A stretch of DNA of 64,000 bases from Trifolium pratense (taxonomy: Eukaryota; Streptophyta; Magnoliopsida; Fabales; Fabaceae): assembly GCF_020283565.1 (NCBI RefSeq), contig NW_025721047.1, positions 186,001 to 250,000 on the forward strand, read 5' to 3'. Shown one piece after another: positions 28,601 through 41,609 of this stretch. Within the stretch, counting starts at the first letter, position 1. Every line of letters begins with the position of its first letter. Position numbers and translations under genes: made by a program. Below the pieces are notes generated by a model. That model was not told the origin of the DNA and did not search any database. It saw nothing but the letters and a program-made list of their open reading frames with translations.

Positions 28601-30483
28601 GATCTGCCTACAACGTTTTGGTTAACATGTAATTACTTGAAACATATCTTAGGAGTGATAAGGTGGCTTGGTGGTTTAGGGAAGGAACATAGGGGTTGGA
28701 GTGATAGGGAATGACACGGATTCATATGGGATTATTTTTGGATCTCTATTTGTTATGATTTTTCCATCATTTGTACTCTATATTCTTTAAAAACATAAAA
28801 TTATTCCAAATAATGGCTAACTGACACCAACACATATATTTCAGGTGGAGGACGATGTTGTATATTGCAAGCGTCCCTAGTTTTATTGTTGGTCTGGGTA
28901 TGCAATTTGCTGTTGATAGCCCACGCTGGCTTTGCAAGGTAGCACTTTGTTGTTTTCTTATTTGTCCATTTTCCCACTGTTTCTGAAACTTTGATATTTC
29001 TGCTCAGTCTGGGAGAATAAATGATGCTAAAAAAGTAGTACGGGAGCTTTGGGGAGCATCTGAAGTCGAGGGTGCAATTGAAGAGTTTCAATCTGTCAGC
29101 AAGAATGATGGTAGTGACTTGGACAGCAGATGGTCAGAGATCTTGGAGCAGCCACATTCTAGAGGTTGTATCAAGGTGGTTTTGGTTATTACTTTGAAAA
29201 GACATTCTGTACGTGGAAAATTATTCATTTCCCTATCTTCATAATAGGTTGAAAGTTTAGGTCAGCAGAAGTATTAGAACATCAAAGTGACGGTTTCTGC
29301 TGGAGTTAGGACTTAGGATTGAATTTAACGACATAAAATATATCTTTTATTTTTCTTAAACAAGCACATGTCCATAATCATTACCTACATGCCACTTGAA
29401 GAAAAAATTCATAATGGGTTTTCTTCTATGTTTGCAGTTGCCTTCATTGGAGGCGCGCTTTTCGTATTTCAGCAGTTCGCAGGCATAAATGGAGTTCTTT
29501 ATTTTTCATCATTGACCTTTCAAAATGTTGGAGTTCAAAGCAGTGCTTTAGCCAGCTTGTTTGTTGGGCTTACAAACTTTGCAGGTTTGCAGTATGCACT
29601 GAATTCTTCATCTCAATATAAACTTCTTCTTGGACTCAGATCCTGATTGCTGTGAACTGATTCTTTTCTTCAGGTGCGCTTTGTGCTTTACACTTAATCG
29701 ATAGGGAAGGGAGGCAGAAACTAATTATAGGAAGCTACTTAGGAATGGTGAGTGTGTACAAGATGTCCATAACTTCTTCTCGGTATATTTAAACAATAGT
29801 GTCATGCATGTGCAGGGTACACTGAATTCATTTAGATCTTATTCCTGGGCAATCCATGATTTTCATTTCTGCTTCTTTGAAGGCAATTTCAATGTTTCTT
29901 GTGGTCTATGCCGTCACCTTTCCATTGGATGAGCAACTCAGCAACAACTTATCAATATTAGGAACTATCATGTAAGCATTTACTTGTTATCAAGGCTTCT
30001 GCAAGAGCAAGTGCTTTTTCTTCCGCAAGTAAACTTAGGTGACGTCAATTTCCCTTTATACAATGTTATAGGTATATATTCTCTTTTGCAATTGGTGCTG
30101 GCCCTGTAACTGGCATAATTGTACCAGAGCTTAGCAGCACAAGGACACGAGGGAAGATCATGGGGTTCAGTTTCTCTACCCATTGGGTGTGTATTAAAAC
30201 ATCTTCAGTGAATTTTCCTCATATGAAAAGCTCTTTTTATGTGTTACTTTGCATGTTACTTGTGATTGAATTTTTCAGTCTAATAATTTTAGCCTTTTAG
30301 GTTTGCAACTTTGTGGTGGGATTGTTCTTCCTTGAGTTGGTCGAGAAATTTGGAGTTGCACCAGTATATGCTAGCTTTGGATCTGTTTCCCTGTTAGCCG
30401 CAGCATTTGCCCGCTACTTCTTGGTAGAAACCAAGGGTCGCTCTCTAGAAGAGGTTGAACGATCCTTAAATCCGAAAGCTTGA
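25695..30483 (+). CDS. Plastidic glucose transporter-like protein (MFS sugar porter)
   Basis: Eleven exons: 25695-25999, 26857-27057, 27916-28015, 28238-28350, 28845-28938, 29008-29164, 29438-29584, 29674-29747, 29883-29971, 30072-30186 and 30301-30483. All junctions keep phase, giving 525 aa. The first 45 or so residues are rich in Ser, Lys and Asn and poor in acid, fitting a plastid transit peptide. Then come the sugar-porter motifs: FGYHIGVMNGP, GRFLVGLGIGVN, VPIYISEVAPTKYRG, DSPRWLCK, FQQFAGINGVLYFSS, AIGAGPVTGIIVPELSS and VETKGRSLEEVE. It most resembles the Arabidopsis group described as probable plastidic glucose transporter 3 (SGB1). It probably moves glucose across the plastid inner envelope, but location and substrate are inferred from the family. 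Intron 1 contains a MITE. Confidence 0.9.
26054..26320. mobile_element. MITE-like element in intron 1 of the glucose transporter gene
   Basis: The ends TTATGTTTGGATAATTAATG and AATTCAAACAGGCCCTAAAT are partial inverted complements, and the interior is rich in AAGCTTAT/CATAAGC-type motifs. It looks related to 20473-20742 and to a short fragment near 39420-39455 (AATTCAAACGGACCCTACAT). Confidence 0.4.
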
Positions 30484-31744
30484 GCCACTGTTGAATATTA
30501 TTACGATATTCCAGTTCATGTATTGCATATAGAACAGATTTGTTAATTTTATGGTTAGTTAAGCATCAATAAGAGCATAACCAATCAAAAGATCAGGGTA
30601 AAGGAGACTCCTTTCAGGTTGGGATCCTGAGCAATGCAATAAGCTAAAAAAACAGCATGAATCTGCATCTCTGCAACCTTTACCGTTTCTTCTATTCAAT
30701 GTATAATGTGATTTTGATTCTTGAATAATGTCCCTACCATATGTAAATTATGTCTAGTATTTTTATTTTGTGTAAAAACTACTACTATTGTTGATTTATG
30801 TTAGAATGTTTTTTTGAATGGCCGTTTATGTTAGAAATAATGTTTCAAAAAAAAATATTAAGATTTAATTTAATCATATTAATGTTTTAAAAATATGATC
30901 AAAGATTGAATCGAGCGAGACCTTACAATCATAGTTCAGTTAGTTGAAGTGGTTCGATACTTCAACCATAGTTTACAATAACAAGATTGTTAACAAAAAA
31001 TCAAACAAAATAATATTAAAAGAAAGTAAAAGAAAAAAGTTTGGACTAATTATATAGTTCAATCTGATTTGATTAACATACAATTCATATAAGGTTCAAC
31101 CATTTAGCAAAATTTAGTCAAAAAAAACCATTTAGCAAATTGGTCTTTCGGTCTCATTTTTTTTTTTGGGTACATATTCGGTCTATTTTTTAAAGATTAA
31201 GCATTATGACTTCTTTCTTTAATCTTTTATTTGCATTGATTTTGAAAAATCGAGATCTATAAAAAAATCTGATTAATAAACGAAATTAAGTTAACTAAAA
31301 CTTCATGTGATTCAATTCAAGATACTAATATTAGCTCTAACTTTCTAATTATAAAGTTAACTTAACTAATTTATCTCAAGATAAAACTATTTTTTCTATT
31401 TTGTTTTTGGTACAAGGATAAAACAATTATTATCCTATAGACAAAGTGAAAGAATTTAATATTGTCATCATATGTCTTATTTTAAACACCAACGAAATAT
31501 TTTAAAGATTAAAAAATAAAAATTAAAAACTAATTTTGATTTTCAATGTGGAGTTGAAAAAAAGTAAGAAAAAAGACAAGGGTGGCTAATTAGTTGGGTC
31601 CTGTGTCTCAGTCAGTCCTTTTCCTTCCTTCCTTCCTCCTTCCCACCTTTCTCTCTCTCTGACCGTTTCATTCCCACTTTCAGCTTCCTTTCATTCGACG
31701 TCGTCGTTTCATTCCGTTACGACTTTTCCCCAAATCTGAATGAA
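30484..31744. other. 3' region of the glucose transporter and upstream region of the DMT gene
   Basis: No gene was recognised. The last 150 bp before 31745 are pyrimidine-rich (CCTTCCTTCCTTCCTCC, CTCTCTCTCT), typical of a plant 5' leader. Confidence 0.45.
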
Positions 31745-34700
31745 ATGCATGCTCCTAAATCCACCACCGCATCTTCTGAATCCAAACCTGCTTCAGATCA
31801 CGTCGTCGAGCTCATTGTCCGCGACGCATCACAACCACAACCACAACCACCACCACCACAACCACAATCTTCTTCCGACGAGTCTCGTGATAATGCTAAA
31901 GACCAAATTGCCCCTCTCCTCTCCCGCACTGATAGACCAAAGATCAACATCTTCACCGCTTCTTATCCTCGAAGAAAGCCTAGAGTATTTTTCATTTTCT
32001 TTCGTTGCAATCAAAGATCGTTCTTGTTTTTCTTTTGCTAGTTTCACACTTAATTAACTATTTATATGCGGCAACATCTTATATACTGTGAAATGTTTAA
32101 TATTATTTGAATTTTGAACGTGCAGATATCATAAGTTTCAATTATTGATATGTTTTCATGTAGATAAGCACCGACACAGACACCGGACGGACATGATACT
32201 CAACACTGACACCTCGACACTGATAATAATTTGAGAAAATGAAGAATTGAATGTAATTACATGTGCTAGTGATGGTAATAATACTTAACACTGACACCTC
32301 AACGCTGATAATTTGAGAAAATTAATTAATTGAATGTAATTACATGTGCCAGTGTCGTGACGACGTCAGACACTAAACACACCTTTAATCTAAAATGTAA
32401 GTGCTACGCTGTGAACGAGTGGTTTCGTAAAACTCAAAATAAGCTTAATTTAGTAATTCAACTGTAAAAGCACAATAGATGAGGAAAACATGAACAAAAT
32501 GTGATGGAATTTTTTCATGTATTCTGCTGCAGGATGAAGTAACAAGATTACTCGAGTCTGAGACATCTCCTTTTACTCAGATTATATTGTGGATATGGAA
32601 TGGGTCCAGATACTCTGGTTTACTTTGCATGGCCTTATCATCCCTCATTTACTTTCTTATGGGAGTTCTTTCCGATATTTTTTCTGGTAATGTTATGTTA
32701 TTCTGCTTAGCATGTCATTTTCTTTGCTCAACATTATGCATTTACTGAATAAGTGAAACAACTGAGAAGAATAATAACATTTTAGTCGGAAAGCAATTCT
32801 GGTTGGAGACTTGGAGTTAGATGTTATGAATTGCTTTGATGCTCGACTTTTATATTTATCTTTTACTTTTAGGGTAGGGAAAGGAGAGAGTTCAGAATTT
32901 ATTTCAATGTTTGTTCCATTGAGATTGAAGTTAGTCTGATATTTCTTACTTGTCAAATATTGGTCTTACTTCCTAGGGACATAAATTATTTGGCTTAAGA
33001 CCTCTCTTAAACTACTCAAGCCCCTCAGCTCAATGGTTTAATTTGTCAAATATTGTATTGTAACCATCTAATTTTGTTTTTAGCTAAATTTTGTAATCAT
33101 ACAGTGGTCTTTGAATGTCGAATTAGCTACTTCGGATTCATTTTAGGGAAATTACTCTCTATTTCGTTGTGCATTAAGTATACTAGATGTTCAGTTAAAT
33201 TTTAGAAAAAAGTTAAAGATCTACAATTATCTTTTTTATTTGTTTCTCATTTTAATTTTGCAATAACATTTTTGACATGGCAGTTCAGGCAATTCCTTTG
33301 TTTGAGACTGCTTTTACAAGATGTACAATTGTCTTGATACTGTCATATTTTTGGTTGAGAAGGAGCGAACAACCACTGTTTGGAACATCCAATGTTAGAA
33401 TCATTTTACTTTTAAGGGCCATTGCAGGCTGTATATCAATGTCTAGTTTTGTATATTGGTAAGTAGTCTTTAAGTTTTTTGTTTCAATATCCAATCTTTT
33501 CAGCACTTAATTTGTCCTATTGGAATTGTATTTTCTCTCGTGGAGCTTTTCCCTTCACTGTTTATCTTTGTATGTTTGTAAAATATCATAGTTTTAGGAT
33601 ATTACTGGATAACATTGTCCTTTATTAATGTTGATAGTTTTTTCCGCAGGGCATATTTTACAAAGCTTTCTGGTTTGAACAGTAACTGCACTAATTCCTA
33701 CTTTCTAGTATAATATTAGGAATGAAGGTTTTAGAAGTGGGATTTACATTGCATTTTTTGTAACGATGAAGTTTGTAAAAAAATTGATTTAATATTTTAC
33801 TTCATTTTCAATATGGAACTAACTACATGTTGACAATATTTCTTTTACATACATATTACATACAAATTAAAGTATTCTTCATATTAAGTTGAAACCTTGC
33901 TTTGTGATTTGACATAATCAACAATTTGCTTTAGTAAACTGAGCTTATGTGCAACTTATTCATCCTTTGCAATCTTGTGTTCTCAATTAATACCAACTAT
34001 TGTTATAAAAGAAATTTGTTCTTTTTCAGCTTTCAGAAGTTGCCTCTTGTTCAGGCTATTGTGTTGAATTCAACAACTCCAGTTATGGCATCAATAATGG
34101 CACGATTCTTTTTGCGTGAGAAATTGAAAATTGCAGATATTGCAAGTAAGATTTAGTAGTTATGTTCATAAACTATTAGCTATTATAAAATTATGATTGA
34201 ATGAAGTGAAAACTTTAACCCTGTTTTATGCTTAATTACATTTACCTGTCCATATATCTTTTTTTTCTTTTGCTTAAACTTTTTTACGAAGTTTTATCAT
34301 GTCTAGAAAGCCAAAGTAATAGTTTGTGAGATGTTAACTATAATCTGTCAATTGTAACTACCACATAAGATCTTTTATTTTAAGCCATCTTTATGTTTAT
34401 ACTGGAAACTCGTAACACCTTAAAAAAAATTATGAGTTGTTTCATTGATAACTGAACTCTACTGGCATACTAAACTTTGTGTAGGTAACTCAAGTAAACC
34501 TCAAACCACCCGGACAAGAAAGTGGAGCTTAAAATTAAAGCAATGCTAACATACATTAGGAACTATAGAATCCTAACCCAACTAGGAAAAAGATATACAA
34601 CCCAAACATGAAACAACTAAACTTAAAATTCTTGAAAGTTAAAAATGTTTATATTTCATATTTTATGTACAAGAAGAAATAATTTGATAATTATAAAAAT

Positions 34701-37700
34701 GTTTATTCATTATCAATTACAATTTGCAGGTACTGATTATTTTGTTAATGCTGTGTATTTTTCAGCTCTTGCTTGTAGTTTCTTTGGCGTGCTCTTTTTC
34801 TTCCGAGAAATGCTGGCCACGCAAGGTATAGTAGTTTCCAACTCACATTCTTGTAAGTGCAATATCTTTTGTATAAATTATTGGTTGTTTGATCCCTTTG
34901 TAGGCAGTCTTGTGTTATATTTTTGCATCTGAATGATTTCCGAATGGTTTAGGAAGAATGGTTGATATACTTTTTAACTACCTTTCCTAATTTCCGAATG
35001 TGGACTTTCCAGGACAGTTAGCCAAAGTTGAGGAAGCAAACAATGCAAATGCTAAGCCAAGTCATCATATATTTGCAATCCTAGTGGGCATATTTTCATC
35101 AATAATTGGTGGAACCAGTTACTGCCTTATTAAGGCTGGAGCTAAAGCATCGGACCAGCCACTGTAAGATTATACAGTTGTTTTTACTTTGTTCTGAGGT
35201 GCTCCATTGATCAAACCCATAAATATTATACGCCGGCTTATACTTTGGTTTTCTTATTCTCTGTTTATTTCTATTTTGTTTATACTTAGTTTTAGAACTT
35301 AGAAAGAGAATATGTTGGTCTACAAAATAGTTTCCCTCTTTTTGTTTTAGAATTTGTTCCTGTTGCAATCAGTCTATCTGTAATATTATGGTGCTTATAT
35401 CAAAGTAACTGGGATGTCGGCACATAATTCTGAGCTTTCCTTTTTATTGCATAGAAATGTGTAGTGCTAGTCATTGCACAATAATTTTTGCTTATAAAAA
35501 AAAAAATTGCTGTAACTAGAGACTCAAATATTCGTAGAACTTCTTAGAGCAGGCATGTGACAGAAGATAAATAATTCACAAATTGTTTTGCCAGTGTATT
35601 TTAGAGCTGTAAATTTATCTTTAACTTAGTTCTACGAATTTCTGTTCTGTTGCAGATTGACTGTCTTTTCATTTGGCATACTGGCTAGTCCTGCTATGGG
35701 AATATGTACATATATCTTCGAGGTAATTTTATACTTGGAATGTTGAATTTCTTTTTCAATGAGTGGTTGGTGCTTTATGAAATTAATATTAATGATGATT
35801 TATGCATATAACAGTCTATATATGAATGAAATGCAAAAGTATTAGAGTTTCTTGGGGTTTAGAAAATATTGTTTTCGCTTTTTTCATAAATTTAAAGATG
35901 CCTCGTTTTCCTAACTTTGTTTTTACTTTTTAAATATTGTACAAAAAATTACTAAAACAACCTTTCATTATGTCATTTCTACAACTAGCCTAATTTTTGT
36001 TGTACAGATACTCTTTTTCAATAATAAGTACGTAAGATCCTAAAGTTGTGAAAAGGGGTAATTTTACTAGACAAATTAATATCTAAAAGAAAGTATTTTA
36101 ACCAACAGGAAATAAACTGGGATAGGAGGAATATACCCGTCCAAACCTAAAAATTTAATTCCCAAATTAAAACCCACGCTTTCCAATTTGAAGGCATAAT
36201 CTAAATCAATCACCTCTTTCGTACTCTACTTACAACCTCACCTACTATAGTCAAACATCCCTTTGATACCTTAAAAACTGCTGCTTATTTTATCAAATTT
36301 TACTTCTTCAGTGAGTTCATCTCTAAGCATAATGGAAAAAGGCTTTACTTCGTTAATAACTTTATAAATAACCTTTTATTGCAAGGCATGCACCAGTAAG
36401 ATATCAGATGTTGCTTGTCTAAGTAATTTTTATTAGCATTTTATATCTTTTACAAATGCTATTAAGGATCAGTGCATGTCATATCTATGAAAATGAAAAG
36501 TACGTGTAAACATACTTTGTCTTATTTGTACAGGATTTTGTGCTACCGAGAGTTCAGTCAATTATACTTATGGTTGTACTTGGTATTCTGGCCTTCTTTG
36601 CTGAGGTGCGACCCTACACTGATTATGATAGCTTGCATATTTTCATAAATTTGAGAGTCGTAGTATGGACATTTAATTTATATAGTTATAATTTTTATCT
36701 ATATATTCTAGCTTATCTTCATTGCTTTTCTATGCAGTTGAAACATACTTTATTATATTAGTATTAAACATTAATCTTTTACAGGTATTGTTAGCACGGG
36801 GACTACAACTTGAGAGGATGGGTAAAGTTATCAACATCCAGTACATGGAGGTATCCTCACTGTTCAGCTGTTTCATGTTCTCATTTTGTTTATCATTTTA
36901 ATTTTTACAACTTAGTTTCAATGTATGTTAGATTCTAACCAGTTTGGAAATGAACAACGAAGTTTGCATTTTGTCACTAGCGTATAGCATGTACTATTGT
37001 CATCTTCATATCACTTAGTTTCCTGGCTTTCTGTTACCAATCTTGACTGTGATCTTGTGTAGCATTTTTGGAATTCGAAATATAACATAAAAGCACGCAC
37101 TATATAAATAATCAAGAATTGTTGGATTAAGAATTTGCCAGAAATGAGCTTGTAGGAAGATATTGTAAGAACTGCAACACTCTGTTGTGTTGGATTAAGA
37201 ATTTGCCAGAAATGAGCTTGTAGGAAGATATTGTAAGAACTGCAACACTCTGTTGTGAGCTTTTTGTAGTCACTATGAATATAGACCTTGATTTATAATC
37301 TCCTAAGAGCACCCAACACTTGCTCGAACTAGTTAGGATCTCAAATACATGTTGGAGTGCTCTCTGTTTCTGCATAATTGTCTATTTTGTATGTTGCAGT
37401 GCTTTTTCCATTTAGTCTCTTTCTAGATAAATATGTTGGAACTAATTTTGAGCATCCAGTACTTTCCCTTGATCATAGTCTACTAGATATGTTTAATGTC
37501 TTCACATTCTTGATAATATGAATAGTAATCCTGGGGACTGATATGAACCAACATTTCTGTGTTTCAGGCAGCACTAACCCAGTTTTGGAGCCTTGCTTTG
37601 GCATTTCTGACTCCAGCTTTTGATCACCTCATTGGGATTTTACTTATTGTTATATCTGTATCTTGTACCATGTACATAGGACCTGACAAGGAGATGGATG

Positions 37701-37711
37701 ATATGAATTGA
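31745..37711 (+). CDS. EamA-domain transporter (drug/metabolite transporter superfamily)
   Basis: Ten exons: 31745-31984, 32533-32686, 33284-33458, 34030-34145, 34766-34825, 35013-35163, 35656-35722, 36534-36605, 36785-36850 and 37568-37711. Phases agree and the product is 414 aa. The first 80 residues are soluble, with a Gln/Pro run (QPQPQPPPPQPQ) and a dileucine-type APLLSR. About ten membrane segments follow in two EamA halves. Conserved stretches include AIPLFETAFTRCTIVLILSY, LPLVQAIVLNSTTPVMASIM, LACSFFGVLFFFREML and ALTQFWSLALAFLTPAFDHL. The family moves small metabolites and nucleotide sugars, and the substrate is unknown. I chose the ATG at 31745 because only this frame continues through the splice sites. 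Another ATG lies 5 nt upstream in a different frame. Exon 4 was joined to exon 5 at the CAG before CTCTTGCTTG. Confidence 0.85.
32155..32400. repeat. CACCGACACAGACACCGG-type dispersed repeat in intron 1
   Basis: Two diverged halves carry the same phrases: CACTGACACCTC followed by AATTGAATGTAATTACATGTG, at about 32207-32265 and 32288-32348. It is related to the repeat at 12730-12890. It is non-coding. Confidence 0.45.
37121..37256 (+). repeat. Perfect 68-bp tandem duplication in DMT intron 9
   Basis: GTTGGATTAAGAATTTGCCA begins at 37121 and again at 37189. The two 68-bp copies (37121-37188 and 37189-37256) appear identical, which suggests a very recent event. No exon is affected. Confidence 0.9.
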
Positions 37712-39317
37712 GATTTAACTCATGTATTTGTGTTGTTGGGTTTGCATCTAATATGATGTGATTCATTTGTTATACTTAATTTGTCAAAATCAAGTTTAAT
37801 GTCCTTGTTGGCTTTTTAACTGAAAAGCCATTTCACTAGGTTTAAGATCCAAATCAGCTCCTTCAATCGATTCAACTTGTAACATAGCTCCTTCAGCAAC
37901 AAAATAATGTATATCACTCTTCACATCCTAAATAATAATACGAATAATAATAGTATAATACTACATTAGTTTGTTTATCAATCTCACTCACATTGCTAAA
38001 AGCCTAAATTAATGTAACAAAAACCAAAATCAGAAACATTCAGCAACAAAAACATAGATAATCCAACTGATATGATTAACAGAGCATGCAAACCACACAT
38101 GGGATAATAATATTAATAAGAATAAAATTATCTTCAAATTTTAATAATATTAATAATAAAATTATTTTCAAATTTTAAGATACTGTGACAAATCTTAATA
38201 ATATTATTAAGAATAAAAATAGTTTTTTGCTATATCTTAATGAATACTCTGAAAAACCGATTTTATTATAAATAGAAATACGAATAACCAATTTAAGATT
38301 TGTCGTGGTATTCATTAAGAGTTGTCAATCTTTGTCAAAAAATCGAAGTAAACAAAATTGTGAAACAAAGCAAAGAGAACAAAGGTCGTCCCCGACTATT
38401 TGGAGGTTCTACTCGAATATTAAAAGTAACCCCTAATAAAAAAAAACAAAAAAAAAAATCATTTTCTATGTAAATTGTAAATAACATAAACAACACATAA
38501 AAAAATAATTATCATCAAATATAACATCAAAAAGAGAAAAGGTGATAAATATATAATAATTATTACGGGGTTCAAAATTTTGATTACGATACCACTGTAC
38601 ACTCCCGTACATGGGTGTGAGCCGTCCGTGAAGAGAACACTTGCCTATCGTAACTAAGAACAAAAAATTGTAAAATAAACTTAAGAGAACACTTTTAAGG
38701 CTTAAGGCAATATTAAAAAGTGTTGCCTATTAAAATAAATAAACAAAAAAAAACATTGCATGTTTTAACGCGGCATCCACAATGACACTTTCCATTGATG
38801 GACGCGTCATTCCGAATCTAGTGATCACAACAGGTCCCACAAGTAGGGTATTTTGAAAATTTATTTAAAGGTTAGGGTAGTTTGGAGTTTTTTGTATGTG
38901 TCGGGGGCAATTAGAAAAAAAATTGCACATAAACAATGTTAGGCACGGAATTCTGTGCAGCGTGCACGGAATTCTGTGAAATTCTTTTTTTTTATTAAGT
39001 TATTTTTATTTTATTCTTTTTTTTTAAAATAATTATAAAATGATTATTTTAAAAATAATAAATATATAAAATCATAAAAAAAATATAGTAGAATTATATA
39101 ATTAAGATAATCCAAAACATAAATAAAAAAATATAGTAGAATTATATATAAAATATATAATTAATATTGCAAAATTTTTAAATTACTAATAATTAAGATA
39201 ATACAAAAACATAAATAAAATTATTTTACATTATCATAGATCTATCTAAGTGCCACATGGTGGAGGTTGATGATTTCAATCGGGTAAGCAGCGGCGTGTT
39301 TGCAATTGAAGAACCGG
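37712..39317. other. Intergenic DNA with repeat fragments
   Basis: No gene was found. A fragment related to the hAT element of 15633-16133 lies at about 38385-38440. GCACGGAATTCTGTG is repeated at 38943-38957 and 38964-38978. The rest is AT-rich. The 65-codon frame at 38466-38663 lacks any domain. Confidence 0.4.
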
Positions 39318-39395
39318 TTCTTCTTCTTCTTCTTCTTCTTCTTCTTCTTCTTCTTCTTCTTCTTCTTCTTCTTCTTCTTCTTCTTCTTCTTCTTC
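39318..39395 (+). repeat. (TTC)26 microsatellite
   Basis: Twenty-six perfect TTC units without interruption, 78 bp. The apparent 69-codon frame over it, a poly-leucine run, is an artefact of the repeat. Confidence 0.95.
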
Positions 39396-40365
39396 ATTTG
39401 TGTTTAGATCAAATTTCGCATAAGCTAAAAAACAAGACAATTCAAACGGACCCTACATGTGTTTAGAGAAATATTTGACAATTATTACTAGAGTAGTCTT
39501 GTTTTTTTGTATTGTATTTCGAGTAAGAGAGATTATCACCAAATTGAACATTTTTTTTAGTTTTAGTTTTACAAATGACATGTCAAATTCAACATGTAAT
39601 TGAATTTGTCGAGAATCGATCCTCTCTTTTAATTTATTGTCCCCATCTCTCTCCTTCGTATTTTGTTTCTATTTCTCTCTCTTGATTTCTTTTTAATATT
39701 TTTTGTCTCTCTTAAATAAAACTATTAATGGGTCAGTGAAATGAAAAATGAAATTTGGTTCAATTGTGTTTTAATTATATGTAGTGGAGGGAGTAGAGTA
39801 GCTAGTAGGAGCGTGAAAAAAGGTGAGATAAGGGAACATGATTTTCTGCTATGCTGTTATAGCTTTGAGCCGTATGATTAAAATAAAAGGTTGAGATTGT
39901 TTTATTGCCTGAAAATTAAATTGAAATTAAAATTGGTCAATTTAAAATTAATTAATGGTTGAGGATTACTAAAATAATTATTATATGAATTATAGAGTCA
40001 AACTTTGTGAAAATATTACAGAAGGAAATTTTCAAATTTTCAAATTATTGGGAAATTAGAAATATAAATATGGATAAAAATTAAAATTGTTAAGATTTTT
40101 TTGGTACAGATTGTTAAGATATTTTTACTCTTGAGTAAACTAATTAACTCATATGACTAATGAATGAGTAGCTATCTCATTCGATGGATGTAAGATTTTT
40201 GGGATAATAAAATAAGATGACTATATTGTCAACAAAAATAAAAATAAGATGACTATAAAATGATTATTGATAAAAAAAATCTTATATATTTTTTTTATAC
40301 TGAAGAGTGTATGTGCTAATGAGGTTGGAATTTAAAAAAGAATAAAACAATTCATTACTTTTTTT

Positions 40366-40512
40366 TAGTTTTTCACCTCTAGTTTAATCTGGTTCGGGGG
40401 TCAGTTCTGGCATCAAGTGGTTCCAGTCCACTCCCGATCGCAGTTGCGGGGGATCGAACCGTAGTCCTCCCTACCAAGTTCAACGTCAATCACCGTTGAA
40501 CCACCTAACGAT
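40366..40512 (-). mobile_element. tRNA-derived SINE, minus strand
   Basis: On the minus strand TGGTTCAACGGTG fits box A and CGGTTCGATCC (plus-strand 40451-40461) fits box B. The tail appears as T-rich sequence near 40358-40375 on the plus strand. The flanks AATTCATTACT and AATTCACTACT are a near-perfect direct repeat, probably the target duplication. Confidence 0.6.
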
Positions 40513-40572
40513 TGGTAAAAGAATTCACTACTTCGATGGAAGAACTTTATGCTAAAATAACACTTAAATGTC

Positions 40573-40702
40573 CCCGTGAGCTTAGCTCAATTGGTAGGTA
40601 AATCGCACTACATGTGCAGGAGTCTGGTTTCGAACCCGGGACACTTCACTTATTCACATTTAAGATAGATTTTCTAGCCACTAGACTACTTGAAAAAAAA
40701 AA
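40573..40702 (+). mobile_element. tRNA-derived SINE, plus strand
   Basis: Box A (CTTAGCTCAATTGG, 40581-40594) and box B (GGTTTCGAACCCG, 40626-40638) are close to the tRNA consensus, spaced about 32 nt apart. A tRNA-unrelated body follows, ending in TAGCCACTAGACTACTTG and poly(A). It cannot fold into a normal tRNA with an acceptor stem, so it is not a tRNA gene. It belongs to a different family from the neighbouring minus-strand SINE. Confidence 0.65.
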
Positions 40703-41590
40703 CAATCCACTACCTTGGTGGGAGAGCATTTTTGATACCCACCTTCTCATTACTTTTTTTTTTTTTTCTGCTGTACCGGTTTTACCCTCTCCTTTCCACA
40801 GTTATAGGGTTTTGTTTTTGTTCATTAAATTATTATTACTTCTCGTTTTACTCTTAAACAAACAACCCTCTTTGATTTTTGTGTTTCTTTTTTTTTTGTG
40901 GTAAAACCTTTCGATATTTGTTATGTGTGCATGTCATTTTCAATGTGCTAATAGTTTCCTTATGATCAGGTTATCTTTATAAACTCATTCTTGTTGCTAG
41001 AGCGTGCCATTTTTTGTTTAAAGATTTGGCTTTTCTTTGATTAGTAAAGTGATATGATGGTTATGTAAGTTTTAAATAGCGGTTGTGATTATAATTGCAA
41101 TTAAGTATGTTTTAAATAGGGTTTTAAGAGACGAGGGTGCATAGCGGTCTTTGATATTGTAGAAAATTGTGACCGAATGCGATATCTGATATTACACAGA
41201 ATTGCATAGATTTGCGATCAAATGCAACCGATGTAGCCTAATCGCAGTTACATTGTGGTTTCATCTACCAAAAAATCGATATGTCACTGGCAAGATCGCA
41301 ATTTAGGGTTTTAAATAAGATTTAAGTGACGATGGTGTTTCGACTCCAAAAAGTCCCTCATGATCAAAACTAAATTTTTTTCAAGTTCTCCAGAAACTAA
41401 ATTATTGAATTCTTTTGGAATTCATAATGAAAAATATAATTGAGTTTTCTAAGTTCTTCGAATATTAAGTTTATTGAATTAAGTTTTTGGTTTTTTTTGG
41501 TACCTTTCTTTTTTATTTTAATTTTGTTTATTTAAATAAAAAAAATGTTAATATATGTAACAACGACACATGTTAAGAAAGCAAAAGTAG
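40703..41590. other. Intergenic DNA
   Basis: No gene was recognised. The 96-codon frame at 40614-40904 crosses the SINE and a poly(T) tract and is not credible. Confidence 0.45.
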
Positions 41591-41609
41591 AAATAATATA
41601 GTGACTGCA
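41591..41609 (+). repeat. Left target-site duplication of the LINE
   Basis: AAATAATATAGTGACTGCA is repeated exactly at 47186-47204, immediately after the poly(A) tail of the LINE. Confidence 0.9.

Noticed and set aside
31740..32057. 105-codon ORF starting at 31740 as the DMT gene product
   Set aside because: Its frame does not continue into exon 2. The low-complexity His/Asn run is the Gln/Pro-coding stretch read out of frame.
39257..39466. 69-codon ORF with a long leucine run
   Set aside because: It is a translation of the (TTC)26 microsatellite in a CTT frame.
40573..40650. tRNA gene
   Set aside because: Boxes A and B are present but there is no matching acceptor stem, and a non-tRNA body with poly(A) follows. 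It is a SINE.
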